From Candidatus Omnitrophota bacterium (GTDB lineage: Bacteria > Omnitrophota > Gorgyraeia > Gygaellales > Profunditerraquicolaceae): a stretch of 52,922 nt of DNA. Below, piece by piece: positions 25,019 to 35,162 of the stretch. A program made the position numbers and the translations under genes. How positions within the stretch are numbered: the first letter of the stretch is position 1; each line of letters starts with the position of its first letter. The stretch spans positions 84,560 to 137,481 of the forward strand of contig JAQTQQ010000004.1 in assembly GCA_028712175.1 (NCBI GenBank), written 5' to 3'. The notes under the pieces are model-generated. The model did no database searches. It was not told the origin of the DNA and saw only the letters and a program-made list of their open reading frames with translations.

Positions 25019-25075
25019 TATAGCCGATAGACGATGGAATATAGAATAGCCGATGGACGGTTGACTATAGTTAAT
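25019..25075. repeat. TAGACGA-type repeat cluster
   Basis: ATAGCCGATAGACGATGGAA, then ATAGAATAGCCGATGGACGG and TTGACTATAG form degenerate tandem copies of a GATAGACGATGG-like unit. The same words occur inside purM near 47.38 kb and, as ATAGACTATAG, near 22 kb. Confidence 0.6.
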
Positions 25076-25105
25076 AAAATTAAATATCCTACGTATTTTA
25101 GCTGT

Positions 25106-25180
25106 TAGCTCATAGCTCTTAGTCCCTAAAAAACCATTACAATGAAGCCTGCGAGCTACGAGCAACAAACTAAGAGCTAA
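25106..25180. repeat. Interspersed TAGCTCN element
   Basis: TAGCTCA-TAGCTCT-TAG (25106-25122), CTAAAAAACC, AATGAAGCCTGCGAGCTACG, and a right arm CTAAGAGCTA (25170-25179) that is the exact inverse of TAGCTCTTAG (25113-25122). It lies just upstream of the helicase promoter, so a hairpin or protein bound here could affect that promoter. Confidence 0.7.
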
Positions 25181-25190
25181 ATGAAAATCG

Positions 25191-25218
25191 TTGCGATTAG
25201 ATGAATTTCATTTATAAT
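25191..25218 (+). promoter_or_regulatory. Promoter giving a predicted leaderless helicase transcript
   Basis: TTGCGA (25191-25196), 16 bases, TATAAT (25213-25218), ATAAATA, then the ATG at 25226. The start codon coincides with the expected transcription start and there is no ribosome site. Confidence 0.65.
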
Positions 25219-25225
25219 ATAAATA

Positions 25226-27106
25226 ATGATTTACGACCGTTTTCAACAGGAAGCCATAGATTATATAAATAACGGACATTCGGTAATTGTCTCCGCCCCC
25301 ACCGGTGCCGGCAAGACAGCTATCGCCGAATACATCATAAGTAACGCTATCACTAATAATTTAGGGGTAATCTACACTGCCCCAATCAAGGCACTATCCA
25401 ACCAGAAATTCCGCGATTTCACATCCCAATTCAAAGAGAATATCGGAATACTGACCGGCGATGTTTCCATTAACCCGGAGGCGCCGGTTTTAATCATGAC
25501 TACGGAGATCTTCCGTAATAAAATATTTGACCAGCCGGAAAGCCTAAATAAATACTCCTGGATAATTTTTGACGAAATCCATTACATCGATAATCCCGAA
25601 CGCGGCACGGTCTGGGAAGAATCGCTTATCTTTCTGCCTAAGCAGATGAAGCTGCTGGGGCTGTCTGCTACGATCCCCAATATCAAACAATTTTCCGCAT
25701 GGATCGAATCTATTCATGATAAAAGCGTTAAAGTAGTTATCGAAAATAACCGGCCTGTCCCCTTGCATTTTCTCTTCCAGTGCCAGAATGAAATCGTCGA
25801 CAAAATAGAATACCTTAGGCGCATGCGTTCAAACAAACCAAACAAGTTAAGCTCTCTGATTGAATACCTGAGTAATAATGACGGGCTGCCGGCGATTTAT
25901 TTTGTTTTTTCCCGCAAGCGCGCCGAAGAACTTGCTCAAGAGCTATACGGGTTTAAATTTTTAAATGCCAAAGAAAGCCGGGCAATCACTCAGATGTATG
26001 AGGATCTGCTCGAAAGATTTGATTTAAAAAACGAGGAGTCGGCGCAAATCCTTCATCCTCTGGTGCAAAGAGGAGTTGCTTACCATCACGCAGGCATGCT
26101 GCCCACATTAAAAGAAGTCATTGAAAGGCTGTTCACCAGCCGCCTGTTAAAGGTCATTTTTACAACCGAAACATTTGCCTTAGGGATCAATATGCCCAGC
26201 CGCTCGGTTGCCTTTGACGGCCTGCGTAAATTTTACGGCACCTACGTGCGCAACTTAAAAACGCGTGATTTTTATCAGATGGCCGGACGCGCAGGCAGGC
26301 GCGGTATCGATAAAGAAGGTTTTGTTTATACACGGGTCAACCCGCAAAGGATCAATTTCGAAGAAGTGCGCAGGATAATTTTCGGCAGCCCCGAAGAAGT
26401 AAAGAGCCAGCTTAATACTTCATATGCAACCATTCTTAACCTTTACGAAAAATACAAAGAAGATTTATTTCAAATCTACCCCTTATCATTGCATTATTAT
26501 CAATCCAAGAAAAACGAACAAAAACAGGCCTTAAATCTTCTTGACGCAAAATTAAGGCTGCTTAAGGAACTTGGTTATATACACGAAGGCTCGCTCACCG
26601 AAAAAGGAAAATTTGCCAAAACTATTTATGGCTACGAATTGGTCCTTTCCGAGTTATATGAGGAGAATATACTTGAACAGCTGGATGAGTTCGGCTTAGG
26701 GGTAATTGCCGCCTCGGTTGTTTTTGACCCGCGCAAAAATCAACGCATGCCTTCAGGCATCTCAAAATCCAGCCGCTCGATTAAAAATACCTGCGAAGAA
26801 GCTTATGATAAGATAAAAAATAAAGAACGCCGTTATAAAATATACCCTTTTAGCAAACTACCGTATTTTCATTTATGTTCTGCTATGGAGGCATGGCTGC
26901 GCGGGACTAGTTTTGATAAGACCCTGCAATTTACGGACTGCGATGAAGGTGAAGTAGTGCGGTATTTCAGGATGAGCGTGCAAGTTTTAAGGGAGATAGC
27001 GCTTGGGCCGGCTGCTTCCTACCTGCTTAAAGATAAAACCAAAGAAACTATCCGGGTAATTAACCGTGACATCGTTGACGCCGAGAAACAGCTGCGCGAA
27101 GGTTAA
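25226..27106 (+). CDS. Ski2-like DEAD/DEAH-box RNA helicase
   Basis: 626 residues, the only plus-strand gene in the window. Helicase core: Q-motif region [12 protein letters not shown], Walker [47 protein letters not shown] (DEIH motif II), LGLSATIPN (motif III), then RecA2 with [35 protein letters not shown] and MAGRAGRRG (motif VI). The C-terminal part resembles the helical region of Ski2/Mtr4-like enzymes and lacks the long arch insertion of Mtr4. Such enzymes unwind RNA for decay or maturation; the bacterial substrate is unknown. Its last codons overlap the macro-Nudix gene tail to tail by 4 bases. Confidence 0.93.
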   Translation: MIYDRFQQEAIDYINNGHSVIVSAPTGAGKTAIAEYIISNAITNNLGVIYTAPIKALSNQKFRDFTSQFKENIGILTGDVSINPEAPVLIMTTEIFRNKIFDQPESLNKYSWIIFDEIHYIDNPERGTVWEESLIFLPKQMKLLGLSATIPNIKQFSAWIESIHDKSVKVVIENNRPVPLHFLFQCQNEIVDKIEYLRRMRSNKPNKLSSLIEYLSNNDGLPAIYFVFSRKRAEELAQELYGFKFLNAKESRAITQMYEDLLERFDLKNEESAQILHPLVQRGVAYHHAGMLPTLKEVIERLFTSRLLKVIFTTETFALGINMPSRSVAFDGLRKFYGTYVRNLKTRDFYQMAGRAGRRGIDKEGFVYTRVNPQRINFEEVRRIIFGSPEEVKSQLNTSYATILNLYEKYKEDLFQIYPLSLHYYQSKKNEQKQALNLLDAKLRLLKELGYIHEGSLTEKGKFAKTIYGYELVLSELYEENILEQLDEFGLGVIAASVVFDPRKNQRMPSGISKSSRSIKNTCEEAYDKIKNKERRYKIYPFSKLPYFHLCSAMEAWLRGTSFDKTLQFTDCDEGEVVRYFRMSVQVLREIALGPAASYLLKDKTKETIRVINRDIVDAEKQLREG

Positions 27107-28038
27107 CCTTTCTTCGATTTCAAATAATCGCTAATAATTTTCTTGTGGTCAAAGGCAAACTCTATTTTTTCTATCTGGCTTAATTTTACTATTCTTAAAG
27201 CCGCGGCATCATCCCCTGCCCTAGGAACCCCTTTTGCCTTTGCAGTAAAGACCGTACCAATAGTATGAAATCTGGGATCGCGCTTGGGATCGGAATAGGT
27301 ATGAAATTGTTTAACCTGAATTAAATCTAACCCGGTTTCTTCTTTTGCCTCCCGGACGATTGCATCCTCAAGGCTTTCCCCGTAATCTACAAACCCCCCG
27401 GGTAAAGCCCAGCCAAAAGGCGGATTGCTTCGCTCAATAATTACAATACCCTGATCGAGCTCAATAATCGCATCTACGGTAACATAAGGCCCACCGGATA
27501 ATTTTGTAGTTACATATTCCAGATACCCCAAAACGCCTTTTTTAAAAACCTCGAATGCCTCCCGGTTATTTACACAAAAGGTTATTTCCTCAAGCGTTGT
27601 GTTTTGTCCGCGCAAGTGCCTTAAGACCTCCTGAGCCATAATTTTGGAGGATGCCAATAGAGGGAACCTTCCGGTGCCGCATCCTAATGCCGGGAATATA
27701 ATTGAACTGATCTTTAATTTAACGGCCAAATCCAGAGAGCTTCTGCAGGCATCGCGTATTTTTACTTCATCTGTTTTAAAGTTCATGCCCATTGTTACAG
27801 CATGAATCACATATTTCGCCGCCAGTTCACCTGCCGTGGTTGCAATTGCAGCTCCTATCTCAATCGGGGCCTTCTTTACCGCCGCATCCTCAATAATCTG
27901 GCCGCCTTTTTTTCTGATTACCCCGGCAACTCCTCCACCCATTACCAACTTATTGTTGGCGGCATTAACAATCGCATCAGCCCTAAGTTCGGTAATGTCC
28001 CCCATTACAACCTTAATTTCCGTATTCTTTATCTTCAT
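27103..28038 (-). CDS. Macro domain-Nudix hydrolase fusion
   Basis: 311 residues. Residues 1 to about 165 are a macro domain: [43 protein letters not shown] and [13 protein letters not shown] are the ADP-ribose-binding loops. From about 185 a Nudix domain follows with the box [20 protein letters not shown] preceded by [10 protein letters not shown] and followed by [16 protein letters not shown], which resembles ADP-ribose pyrophosphatases. One chain could thus bind or release ADP-ribose (or O-acetyl-ADP-ribose) and hydrolyse it to AMP and ribose-5-phosphate. The combination points to NAD-derived signal or waste clearance. It overlaps the convergent helicase gene by 4 bases and follows the spermidine-synthase-like gene closely. 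Confidence 0.93.
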   Translation of the reverse strand: MKIKNTEIKVVMGDITELRADAIVNAANNKLVMGGGVAGVIRKKGGQIIEDAAVKKAPIEIGAAIATTAGELAAKYVIHAVTMGMNFKTDEVKIRDACRSSLDLAVKLKISSIIFPALGCGTGRFPLLASSKIMAQEVLRHLRGQNTTLEEITFCVNNREAFEVFKKGVLGYLEYVTTKLSGGPYVTVDAIIELDQGIVIIERSNPPFGWALPGGFVDYGESLEDAIVREAKEETGLDLIQVKQFHTYSDPKRDPRFHTIGTVFTAKAKGVPRAGDDAAALRIVKLSQIEKIEFAFDHKKIISDYLKSKKG

Positions 28039-28045
28039 CTTTATC

Positions 28046-30247
28046 CTACCACCTGAAGGGCTGAAAATATTTGAGCGAATTTAATATATCTTTTAACCTC
28101 ATAATTAAAATCATATTTGAATATTTATCGGTCCAGCGCCTAAGAAGCCTGCCTCTATTGGCAGTATGCCTGCCCCACTTTAACTCTTTTACCAATGTAT
28201 TATGGGTATTTATATCCCAGGTCATCGTAAACCAGGTTGTGGCAAAAAGGCTCTTTTTTATATCATCGGAATTTTGCTTACAATTTGCATAGGCATTCAG
28301 ATAATTGGCGTTACTCAACAGAACCGGAATAAAATCAAGATAACGGTTTGAGATATGAAACAATATTATCCCTTTATGCGTTAAGCGCTTGCGGTATTCA
28401 TCGATCGCCTCGGTAGTTAAAAGATGCACGGGAATCGCATCGCCGCTAAAAGCATCCACCACTAAAAGGTCATACTTTTTAGGGAGCATTTCTTTAATAG
28501 TAATCCTGGCGTCCCCGTAAATAAAATTGGTCTTGCCTTTGGTATTTTTGATAAAGTTAAATACTTTATCGGCAATAGGATAAACATCCGGATCAATCTC
28601 GAAATAATCAATTTCCTGCCCCTCTTTAGCATAAGCTGACAGGCCGCCGGTGCCCAAACCAATGATCCCGATATTCTTAAAATTAGAGGCAAGGGTAGAA
28701 CGTAACAACCCTCCCGCAGGGGTTAAACGGTGATAATAAGCCAAAGGCTCGTTTTCTCTTTTTTTATCCAAAAACTGTGCGCCATGAATAGTAGAGCCGT
28801 GAGTTAATATGCGTTTTCCAAAGGCTGTGTAAACTCTGTACTGCCCATAATAGTTCCGGTGGCGGTAAACATCCTGGGTTCTGGACCACATCGAATCAAG
28901 CGGCGGCATAATCAATAATATCAAAATAGTGCTAAAGAAAAGCGAGCGGGGGAATTTAAAAAGATGGCTATAGCAAATCTTAAAAGCAAAAACAAGAGTA
29001 AGTATCCCGAAAATATTATACCTTTTAAAAAATACTGGCCAGACAATCAGCATTATACAAACATAAGCTACGAAAAATATATTTCGCCAGCCCATAAGTT
29101 GCGATTTAGTGCCCACGGATAAAGCCAAAGCAATCAAAGCCAGGCCCAACAGATATTCGCTGGTTGAAAACGAAATAAGCGGCATTACCCAGGTAGTAAT
29201 AAGGCCTCCGAGAAACCCGCCGGCGGCAATTACCAGATAAAACAAAGGCAGGTTATCCAGGTTAACCGGCCTGTGTTTATACAGCTTGCGCTGGCAAAAC
29301 ATACAGATATGAAATAAAAATATGCAAAGCGGAATCAGCTCCACAAAAAAAGGGACAAAACCGCTTAAAATTATAAAAAACCAGGCTATGCTCAAAGCAA
29401 ATGTTAAATAAAACTTATCTTCTACCCAAGCAGGAGCCCATGGTCTTTGTTTAAAGTTCAGGACAAAAGAAACAAGATATATGCATAAAGGCACTACCCA
29501 TAACAAAGGAATGGGCGCAATCTCATAGGTAATAATGTTAGTTACCGAAAGAAACATAACCACCCCGGATGCGCTAAAAAAGAGCCAGCGGAAACAATCC
29601 GCACCCGTTGCTCCGTTAGTATTCCAGATCTTTCCTAGTTTGCTTTCATGGCTGACCTTAACCGTAAAGACGGCATAAGCAATTAAGGCTAAAAGCAAAA
29701 AATACAACAATCTCCATATCAAAAACTGCTGGCCTATATCCAAAAATAACTCGAATAAAAAAGGATAGGTAAGCAGCGCGGCAAAAGACCCTAAATTTGA
29801 GACGGCATAAAGCGTATAAGGATTGTTTTTTTCGTCTAGCTCCGAATCTGACAACCAAGATTGCAGCATTACACTGGCAGTAGATAAGACAAAAAACACC
29901 GGGCCGATGGTCCAAAGCAGATGCATAAAAACATTGAGCACAAGCGGAATGCTAAAATTAGCCGGCAAGATCTCCGGAAAGCTTCTGCCCGGAAAAAATA
30001 AAAGCGGAAGAAGAAATAAACCTAAATAAAACGGCAGGTATTTTTGGATCCCTATTTTCCTAAGTATGGCATATGAATAAAAATACCCAAGAAACAAAAC
30101 AGCCTGAAAAAACACAACACAGGACCCCCAAACAAGATAACTGCCGCCAAAATCAGGAAGCAGGCGCTTAGAAATGATCAATTCGATTTGAAATAACAGA
30201 AAAGCCGCTAAAAAAGTTATGAACTTAAGCGCAAATATTTTTCGCAT
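28046..30247 (-). CDS. Membrane protein with spermidine-synthase-like C-terminal domain
   Basis: 733 residues. About twelve hydrophobic segments fill residues 8-470, resembling the MFS-like part of the known fused MFS/spermidine synthase family. The cytoplasmic C-terminus has a Rossmann methyltransferase fold: [16 protein letters not shown] near 520 binds the S-adenosyl ligand, [15 protein letters not shown] holds the acidic ribose contact, then [11 protein letters not shown] and [19 protein letters not shown]. In aminopropyltransferases the catalytic Asp lies in that last motif. The substrate is not known and polyamine synthesis is not proven for the family. yjbQ is directly upstream with 4 bases between. 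Confidence 0.85.
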   Translation of the reverse strand: MRKIFALKFITFLAAFLLFQIELIISKRLLPDFGGSYLVWGSCVVFFQAVLFLGYFYSYAILRKIGIQKYLPFYLGLFLLPLLFFPGRSFPEILPANFSIPLVLNVFMHLLWTIGPVFFVLSTASVMLQSWLSDSELDEKNNPYTLYAVSNLGSFAALLTYPFLFELFLDIGQQFLIWRLLYFLLLALIAYAVFTVKVSHESKLGKIWNTNGATGADCFRWLFFSASGVVMFLSVTNIITYEIAPIPLLWVVPLCIYLVSFVLNFKQRPWAPAWVEDKFYLTFALSIAWFFIILSGFVPFFVELIPLCIFLFHICMFCQRKLYKHRPVNLDNLPLFYLVIAAGGFLGGLITTWVMPLISFSTSEYLLGLALIALALSVGTKSQLMGWRNIFFVAYVCIMLIVWPVFFKRYNIFGILTLVFAFKICYSHLFKFPRSLFFSTILILLIMPPLDSMWSRTQDVYRHRNYYGQYRVYTAFGKRILTHGSTIHGAQFLDKKRENEPLAYYHRLTPAGGLLRSTLASNFKNIGIIGLGTGGLSAYAKEGQEIDYFEIDPDVYPIADKVFNFIKNTKGKTNFIYGDARITIKEMLPKKYDLLVVDAFSGDAIPVHLLTTEAIDEYRKRLTHKGIILFHISNRYLDFIPVLLSNANYLNAYANCKQNSDDIKKSLFATTWFTMTWDINTHNTLVKELKWGRHTANRGRLLRRWTDKYSNMILIMRLKDILNSLKYFQPFRW

Positions 30248-30251
30248 TAGC

Positions 30252-30668
30252 TTATTCTCCGATTATTTTGATCAGCACGCGTTTTTTCCTCTGACCGTCG
30301 AACTCTCCGTAAAAAATCTGCTCCCATGGGCCAAAATGCAATTTGCCTTGCGTTACAGCTACCACTACCTCTCTGCCCATAATCACCCGCTTTAGGTGCG
30401 CATCCGCATTATCCTCGCCGGTAAGATTATGCCGGTATTTATCTACGCCATACGGCGCAAGTTTCTCAAGCCATAAAGAAAAATCTTTATGCAGCCCGCT
30501 TTCATCATCATTAATAAAAACACTGGCGGTAATATGCATCGGATTGACCAAACACAGTCCTTCCTTGATCCCGCTTTTAGCCAAAGCTTCATTAACATCA
30601 CCGGTAATATTAATAAAATCCTGCCGATTCTTGGTATTAAAGAATATTTCCTGGGTATAGACCTTCAT
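30252..30668 (-). CDS. yjbQ: YjbQ/UPF0047 family protein (secondary thiamine-phosphate synthase-like)
   Basis: 138 residues. [20 protein letters not shown], then [20 protein letters not shown] and the closing [20 protein letters not shown] match the family; the conserved His residues (HITAS, NADAHL, LHFG) form its metal site. E. coli YjbQ shows weak thiamine-phosphate synthase activity, but its real role is uncertain. The inner ATG at 30668 is used because it has GGGAG six bases upstream and overlaps the trpB2 stop as TGATG; the earlier in-frame ATG (30674) has no room for a ribosome site. Confidence 0.9.
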   Translation of the reverse strand: MKVYTQEIFFNTKNRQDFINITGDVNEALAKSGIKEGLCLVNPMHITASVFINDDESGLHKDFSLWLEKLAPYGVDKYRHNLTGEDNADAHLKRVIMGREVVVAVTQGKLHFGPWEQIFYGEFDGQRKKRVLIKIIGE

Positions 30669-32059
30669 CACCATCTCCCTGTTTTAATTTTTCTTGCCTT
30701 GGGAAAATTCTTTAACGGGCGCAAAGACTCTTCTATTTTATGCTTAGGCATGGAATAAGCGGTAAGTTTTCCAGAAAGAAATTTATCATACCCGGCTAAA
30801 TCCATCAGCCCGTGGCCGCTGTAGCAAAACAGGATCACTTTCTCCTTGCCCTCTTTTTTGGCCTTTTTTGCCTCATCTATTGTACAGGCAATCGCATGGC
30901 TTGTTTCAGGGGCGCAAATCGTCCCCTCGGTTTTTGCCCAAAGCATGGCTGCTTCATAGCATTTTATCTGATCAAATGCACGCGGATTAATCAAGCCTTC
31001 AACTGCTGCCTGGCTGACAAGAGGCGCCATCCCGTGGTAACGCAGGCCCCCGGCATGAATCGGCTCAGGCACAAATCCATGGCCCAAGGTATACATAGGC
31101 AATAAAGGCGTAAGTCCTGCGGTATCGCCAAAATCATAAGTAAACGGGCCTTTGGTTAAAGTCGGGCATGCCGTCGGCTCAACCGGGATTATCTCAATTT
31201 TTTCGCCGTGGATCTTATCGCATATAAAAGGAAACGCGATACCGGCAAAATTACTTCCGCCGCCTACGCAGCCGATAACCACATCTGGTTTTCTCTCACC
31301 CGCAATTTTTAACTGTTTCTTTGCCTCAAGGCCAATGACCGTCTGGTGCAGTAAAACATGGTTTAATACACTGCCTAAGGAATACCTCGAGCTGCCGCTT
31401 TTATCCGTTACCGCATCCTCAACTGCTTCGCTTATAGCTATGCCCAGGCTTCCCGGGGTATGCGGCATCTTCTTTAAAATCTGCCTTCCTGCGTGAGTTT
31501 GTCCGCTTGGACTGGCAATGCAGTTTGCGCCCCATGTCTGCATCATTATTTTACGAAGCGGCTTTTGGTCAAAGCTGATGCGCACCATATATACTTTACA
31601 TTCAAGGCCGATTAAATTGCAAGCAAATGCCAAAGCGCATCCCCACTGCCCTGCGCCGGTCTCGGTAGTTAACCTCTTGATCCCGAATTTTTTATTGTAC
31701 CAAGCCTGGGCGACGGCAGTATTTGGTTTATGGCTTCCGGCTGGGCTTGTGCTTTCATCTTTATAATAAATGTGCGCAGGGGTCAATAAATACTTCTCAA
31801 GCGCAAGCGCCCGACGCAAAGGCGCAGGCCTCCACAAAGTTAAAAGTTCTAAAATCTCATCCGGGATATCAATCCAACGCGCAGTTGAAACCTCCTGTTC
31901 AATAATATTCATCGGGAATACCTTAGCAAGCATTTCAGGCTTAAGTGGATTGCCGTCAGGGCCAAGCGGCGGCTGCATCGGGCTGGGCAGGTCTGCGGCC
32001 AGATTATACCACCTTCTGGGAATATCTTTTTCATTAAGGAATATTTTCTTAAAAGGCAT
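30668..32059 (-). CDS. trpB2: TrpB2-type tryptophan synthase beta chain
   Basis: 463 residues, longer than TrpB1 as expected for TrpB2. The N-terminus has the family [20 protein letters not shown], the PLP lysine is in [33 protein letters not shown] is the indole side, GGGSNFAG binds the cofactor phosphate, and [12 protein letters not shown] closes the active site. TrpB2 converts serine and indole to tryptophan, often with no trpA alongside; none is present here. Whether it makes tryptophan, salvages indole or acts as a serine deaminase is open. AAGGAG precedes the ATG. It is coupled to yjbQ. Confidence 0.96.
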   Translation of the reverse strand: MPFKKIFLNEKDIPRRWYNLAADLPSPMQPPLGPDGNPLKPEMLAKVFPMNIIEQEVSTARWIDIPDEILELLTLWRPAPLRRALALEKYLLTPAHIYYKDESTSPAGSHKPNTAVAQAWYNKKFGIKRLTTETGAGQWGCALAFACNLIGLECKVYMVRISFDQKPLRKIMMQTWGANCIASPSGQTHAGRQILKKMPHTPGSLGIAISEAVEDAVTDKSGSSRYSLGSVLNHVLLHQTVIGLEAKKQLKIAGERKPDVVIGCVGGGSNFAGIAFPFICDKIHGEKIEIIPVEPTACPTLTKGPFTYDFGDTAGLTPLLPMYTLGHGFVPEPIHAGGLRYHGMAPLVSQAAVEGLINPRAFDQIKCYEAAMLWAKTEGTICAPETSHAIACTIDEAKKAKKEGKEKVILFCYSGHGLMDLAGYDKFLSGKLTAYSMPKHKIEESLRPLKNFPKARKIKTGRW

Positions 32060-32071
32060 TTTTCTCCTTAC

Positions 32072-32746
32072 TTAGCGCGATTTATCTACGCCTATTCTTT
32101 TACAAATTTTGGCTACATTACATCTGCTGCAAAAAGGCGAAACCGGCAAACATAGGTTCTGGCCAAAGGTTACCAGTGTTGTATTTATATCTATCCATTC
32201 ATTCTTCGGCAAAATCTTTTCCAAGGCGAACTCAGTTTCTTTAGGATTACGTGTATTAACCCAGCCCAACCGGTTTGAGATCCTGTGGACGTGCGTATCC
32301 ACACAGATCGCAGGTATCCTAAAACCCAGGCTTAAAACAAGATTAGCGGTTTTTCTACCCACACCTTTTAAATCCAGCAAGGCATCAAGGGAAGCCGGGA
32401 CTTTAGCCGAATAATCTTTGATCAGCCTCCTGCTTGCATCCAATATCTGCCGGCTTTTATTCCGGTAGAAACCCACAGGATAAATCAGTTTCTGAATTTT
32501 AACTAAACTTAATTTTAGCATACTTTCAGGGTTATCTGCAACTTGAAAGAGCCTAAGGCTTGCATCAATAGTAATTTTGTCTTTTGTGCGCAGGGAAAGT
32601 ATGCAGGAAATCAAAACCCGGTACGGATCATGTTTTTCGGAAATCTTGGTTACAGAAGGAACAATATAATTCTTCGTTTGCTTTTCAATAAGCCTTATAG
32701 TTTTTAGCAACATTAGAAAGCTACTTCGGTTTGCCGAAGATAACAT
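32072..32746 (-). CDS. nth: Endonuclease III (DNA glycosylase/AP lyase)
   Basis: 224 residues. LISCILSLRTKDK, the helix-hairpin-helix LKGVGRKTANLVLSLGF with the catalytic Lys position, VDTHVHRISNRLGW with the catalytic Asp, and the iron-sulfur cluster CLPVSPFCSRCNVAKIC (Cys-x6-Cys-x2-Cys-x5-Cys) are intact. It removes oxidised pyrimidines in base-excision repair. The start used lies 26 bases inside the AsmA-like gene with AAGGG 8 bases before it; a Met eleven codons later (32713) is an alternative. Confidence 0.96.
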   Translation of the reverse strand: MLSSANRSSFLMLLKTIRLIEKQTKNYIVPSVTKISEKHDPYRVLISCILSLRTKDKITIDASLRLFQVADNPESMLKLSLVKIQKLIYPVGFYRNKSRQILDASRRLIKDYSAKVPASLDALLDLKGVGRKTANLVLSLGFRIPAICVDTHVHRISNRLGWVNTRNPKETEFALEKILPKNEWIDINTTLVTFGQNLCLPVSPFCSRCNVAKICKRIGVDKSR

Positions 32747-35162
32747 CAGTTAGGCCCTTAATCAAGTTGCCTACTGCCGGCCTGAAGCTATATTTCGGCT
32801 CTTTAAGTGTCCCGCTTAATTTAATCACTCCGAATTTCCCGGCAGTACCGACCAACGCAGTAGTCAGATCTTTTAATGTTCCGCTCACCGGGACCATGTC
32901 GCTTAAAATCTCAACATCTAAAGATCCCTCAAGAGAATTATCAAAACCAATTTTCATCGGGCCGGTTAAATTGGCGATATTGCTTCTTAATTTCAGGCTA
33001 TCCGTATAAATAAATTTATCCTTTACCAGAAAATTCGAGCTGCATTCAGAAATATTAATATTGGCCAAGTCCCTGGCAAAAAGCAGCTTGCCTATACCCT
33101 GAAGCAGGTTTAGTTCCCAAAGCTTTCCTTCTTTAACAGAAAAACTACCAGACCCGCCAAGCTTGGCCGGTTCAGCAATAAAACCACTTAGCTTAACTTC
33201 ACCAACAAATACCCCGGCTATATTTTTATTTTTTGAAACTGTATCCATCTTAAGTTTCTCTAACTTTATGCCGTTTGCCTCTATCACCAGCTGATAAGAA
33301 AAACCGGATGTATCCAAATTTATAGCTCCGCTTCCTTCGATGGAACCGTCATAAAAACCAACGCGTAGAGAAGCGATCTTTGCGATTTTCTGGTCCTGGA
33401 ATAGATCCATAGATAAGCTTTGAGTTTTTAATCCATAGAGTGAAAAATTATTGCCGATAAGTTTTGCCTTTAAATAACAGTTTCTAAAATCAGCTGGGCT
33501 TCCGCTTAAATTAAATTGGCAATCTATCTGGCCGGATAATTTCATATCTTTTATCGCCGGGTATTTTTTCTCTAATAATTTATTTAAATTATTCATATCC
33601 AGGCTAATTTTACCGCTTAAGTCTACTGCGGTCTTGGAAGGATCCGCATTATCAATGTCCCCGCTTAATAAAAACTGCGAATTAATGTATTTACCTTTGA
33701 GCTGGGAGATTTTTAGCTTCTTTCCCGACAAGTTCAGATTACCGGTCAACGATAAATCCGAAGAGTCAAGTGTCAGCTTAACTGTGGGGGTGATAAAATT
33801 ATCTAATGAACCGCTAGACTCGTAATCTATTCCCTGATATTTAAATTTTGCGTTTTCCCAGTTAAGGCCGTTCTGGCTAAACCCTAATTTTGCAAAAATA
33901 TTTTCTACGGGGATATCCTGTTTATCTAATTTTAGGGTCGCCCCGTTTATCCCCATATTCCCCTGCACTACCCAGGCACCGGATTTATCCGGATGCGTTT
34001 TTATATTCAATGCTGCCCGGCCGCTTGCGGAATTAACTAAAGAGAATTTAAATTTATCCTTCAGGATATTGGGCAGGGCGCTTAAATCCAAATCAGTATT
34101 GATACTTAACACCGGCGTGTTAAAATCCTTGATACCAAGCTCAACCTCAAATTGCTTGCCCAATAATTCCGCTTTTAAGCTATCAGCAACTAAAGAACGC
34201 TGGCTAAAGGCAAATTTACCGTGCAAGTTTTTAATATCCCCCACAATTGGCGCCCCTAAGATATCTGCTTTTAGAATATCGCATGAACCTTTAAAACTAA
34301 TTTTCTTGGTATCTAAACCATAATCAATATGGGCGTCGAGGACGGAAGTTAGCTTGGCCTTTAATTTATCCTTTTCTAAAACCAGATCATTGCCTTTTGC
34401 CGTAAATTCGACTTTAAGCAAAGAATCCTTGAGCTTAACCTGCCCCTCCATGTCAATTAAACCTGAAACCAAATCGCCAAATTCGCTATAGTAGGCCTTA
34501 AACTCCTGAACGGATAAATTCTTAACCGTTATATAGCTTATCAATTCCTTGGCCAAAATTTTGTATTGCCCAGAGGCAGCCACAAAAACCCACGGATTAT
34601 CTTGAATCTCCCCCTTAAAATTAAATTTCACGCTTGCAGGTAAACCCAAATGAAGGTTAAACTGGATATTCTTAATCTCTTTCTTAAATTTAGCGCTAAG
34701 CGTATCATCCTGAAAAACAATATATCCGTTTGTTACTTTAATTTTAAACACAGACACGTTGAAATCAGATTTTTTATCCGGGGATGATGCGGGAAAAATT
34801 AAATCCTGGAGATTAAAAGTTTTATCCTGCCGGCGCTGAAGGAAAATATAAGGGCTTTTAAGGGTAATACTGGGGATAACAATTTGTTTTCTGAAAATAG
34901 GCCAGATAAAAATACTGCAGGTAGCCTGGCGCGTACTTAAAATCACATTCTGGTTATCGGTCACAACCAAGTCGCGTACAATCAGCCCGGAAAATAAGCT
35001 AAATTCCAGTGATTTTAAGGTTACATCTTTACCAGTCTGCTTTTTCAGGGAAGAGATAATAATTGCTTTTATTTTTTGAGGCAGGATTACCTGATTTAAA
35101 TAAATTACGCCGGCACTTAGGATTAAAAATAATATTAGTGCAATTATGAGAATCTTCTTCAT
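32721..35162 (-). CDS. AsmA-family envelope protein
   Basis: 813 residues with one N-terminal membrane anchor (about 5-27, IIALILFLILSAGVIYLNQV) and a long periplasmic beta-rich body. IKAIIISSLKKQTGKDVTLK followed by SLEFSLFSGLIVRDLVV is the usual AsmA start, and the C-terminal segment GFDNSLEGSLDVEIL with LSGTLKEPKY is the AsmA C-domain. Relatives such as YhdP and TamB form bridge-like grooves that move phospholipids to the outer membrane, so a similar role is likely. It overlaps the CCA-like gene by 4 bases. The central repeats are diverged and do not reveal a specific subfamily. Confidence 0.85.
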   Translation of the reverse strand: MKKILIIALILFLILSAGVIYLNQVILPQKIKAIIISSLKKQTGKDVTLKSLEFSLFSGLIVRDLVVTDNQNVILSTRQATCSIFIWPIFRKQIVIPSITLKSPYIFLQRRQDKTFNLQDLIFPASSPDKKSDFNVSVFKIKVTNGYIVFQDDTLSAKFKKEIKNIQFNLHLGLPASVKFNFKGEIQDNPWVFVAASGQYKILAKELISYITVKNLSVQEFKAYYSEFGDLVSGLIDMEGQVKLKDSLLKVEFTAKGNDLVLEKDKLKAKLTSVLDAHIDYGLDTKKISFKGSCDILKADILGAPIVGDIKNLHGKFAFSQRSLVADSLKAELLGKQFEVELGIKDFNTPVLSINTDLDLSALPNILKDKFKFSLVNSASGRAALNIKTHPDKSGAWVVQGNMGINGATLKLDKQDIPVENIFAKLGFSQNGLNWENAKFKYQGIDYESSGSLDNFITPTVKLTLDSSDLSLTGNLNLSGKKLKISQLKGKYINSQFLLSGDIDNADPSKTAVDLSGKISLDMNNLNKLLEKKYPAIKDMKLSGQIDCQFNLSGSPADFRNCYLKAKLIGNNFSLYGLKTQSLSMDLFQDQKIAKIASLRVGFYDGSIEGSGAINLDTSGFSYQLVIEANGIKLEKLKMDTVSKNKNIAGVFVGEVKLSGFIAEPAKLGGSGSFSVKEGKLWELNLLQGIGKLLFARDLANINISECSSNFLVKDKFIYTDSLKLRSNIANLTGPMKIGFDNSLEGSLDVEILSDMVPVSGTLKDLTTALVGTAGKFGVIKLSGTLKEPKYSFRPAVGNLIKGLTDVIFGKPK

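Noticed and set aside
24313-25190. Repeats as a CRISPR array
   Set aside because: Units are 7-14 bp, tandem or opposed, without regular spacers, and no cas genes are nearby.
28462-28692. Alternative minus-strand frame inside the spermidine-synthase-like gene
   Set aside because: Different frame of the same conserved coding region; no motifs.
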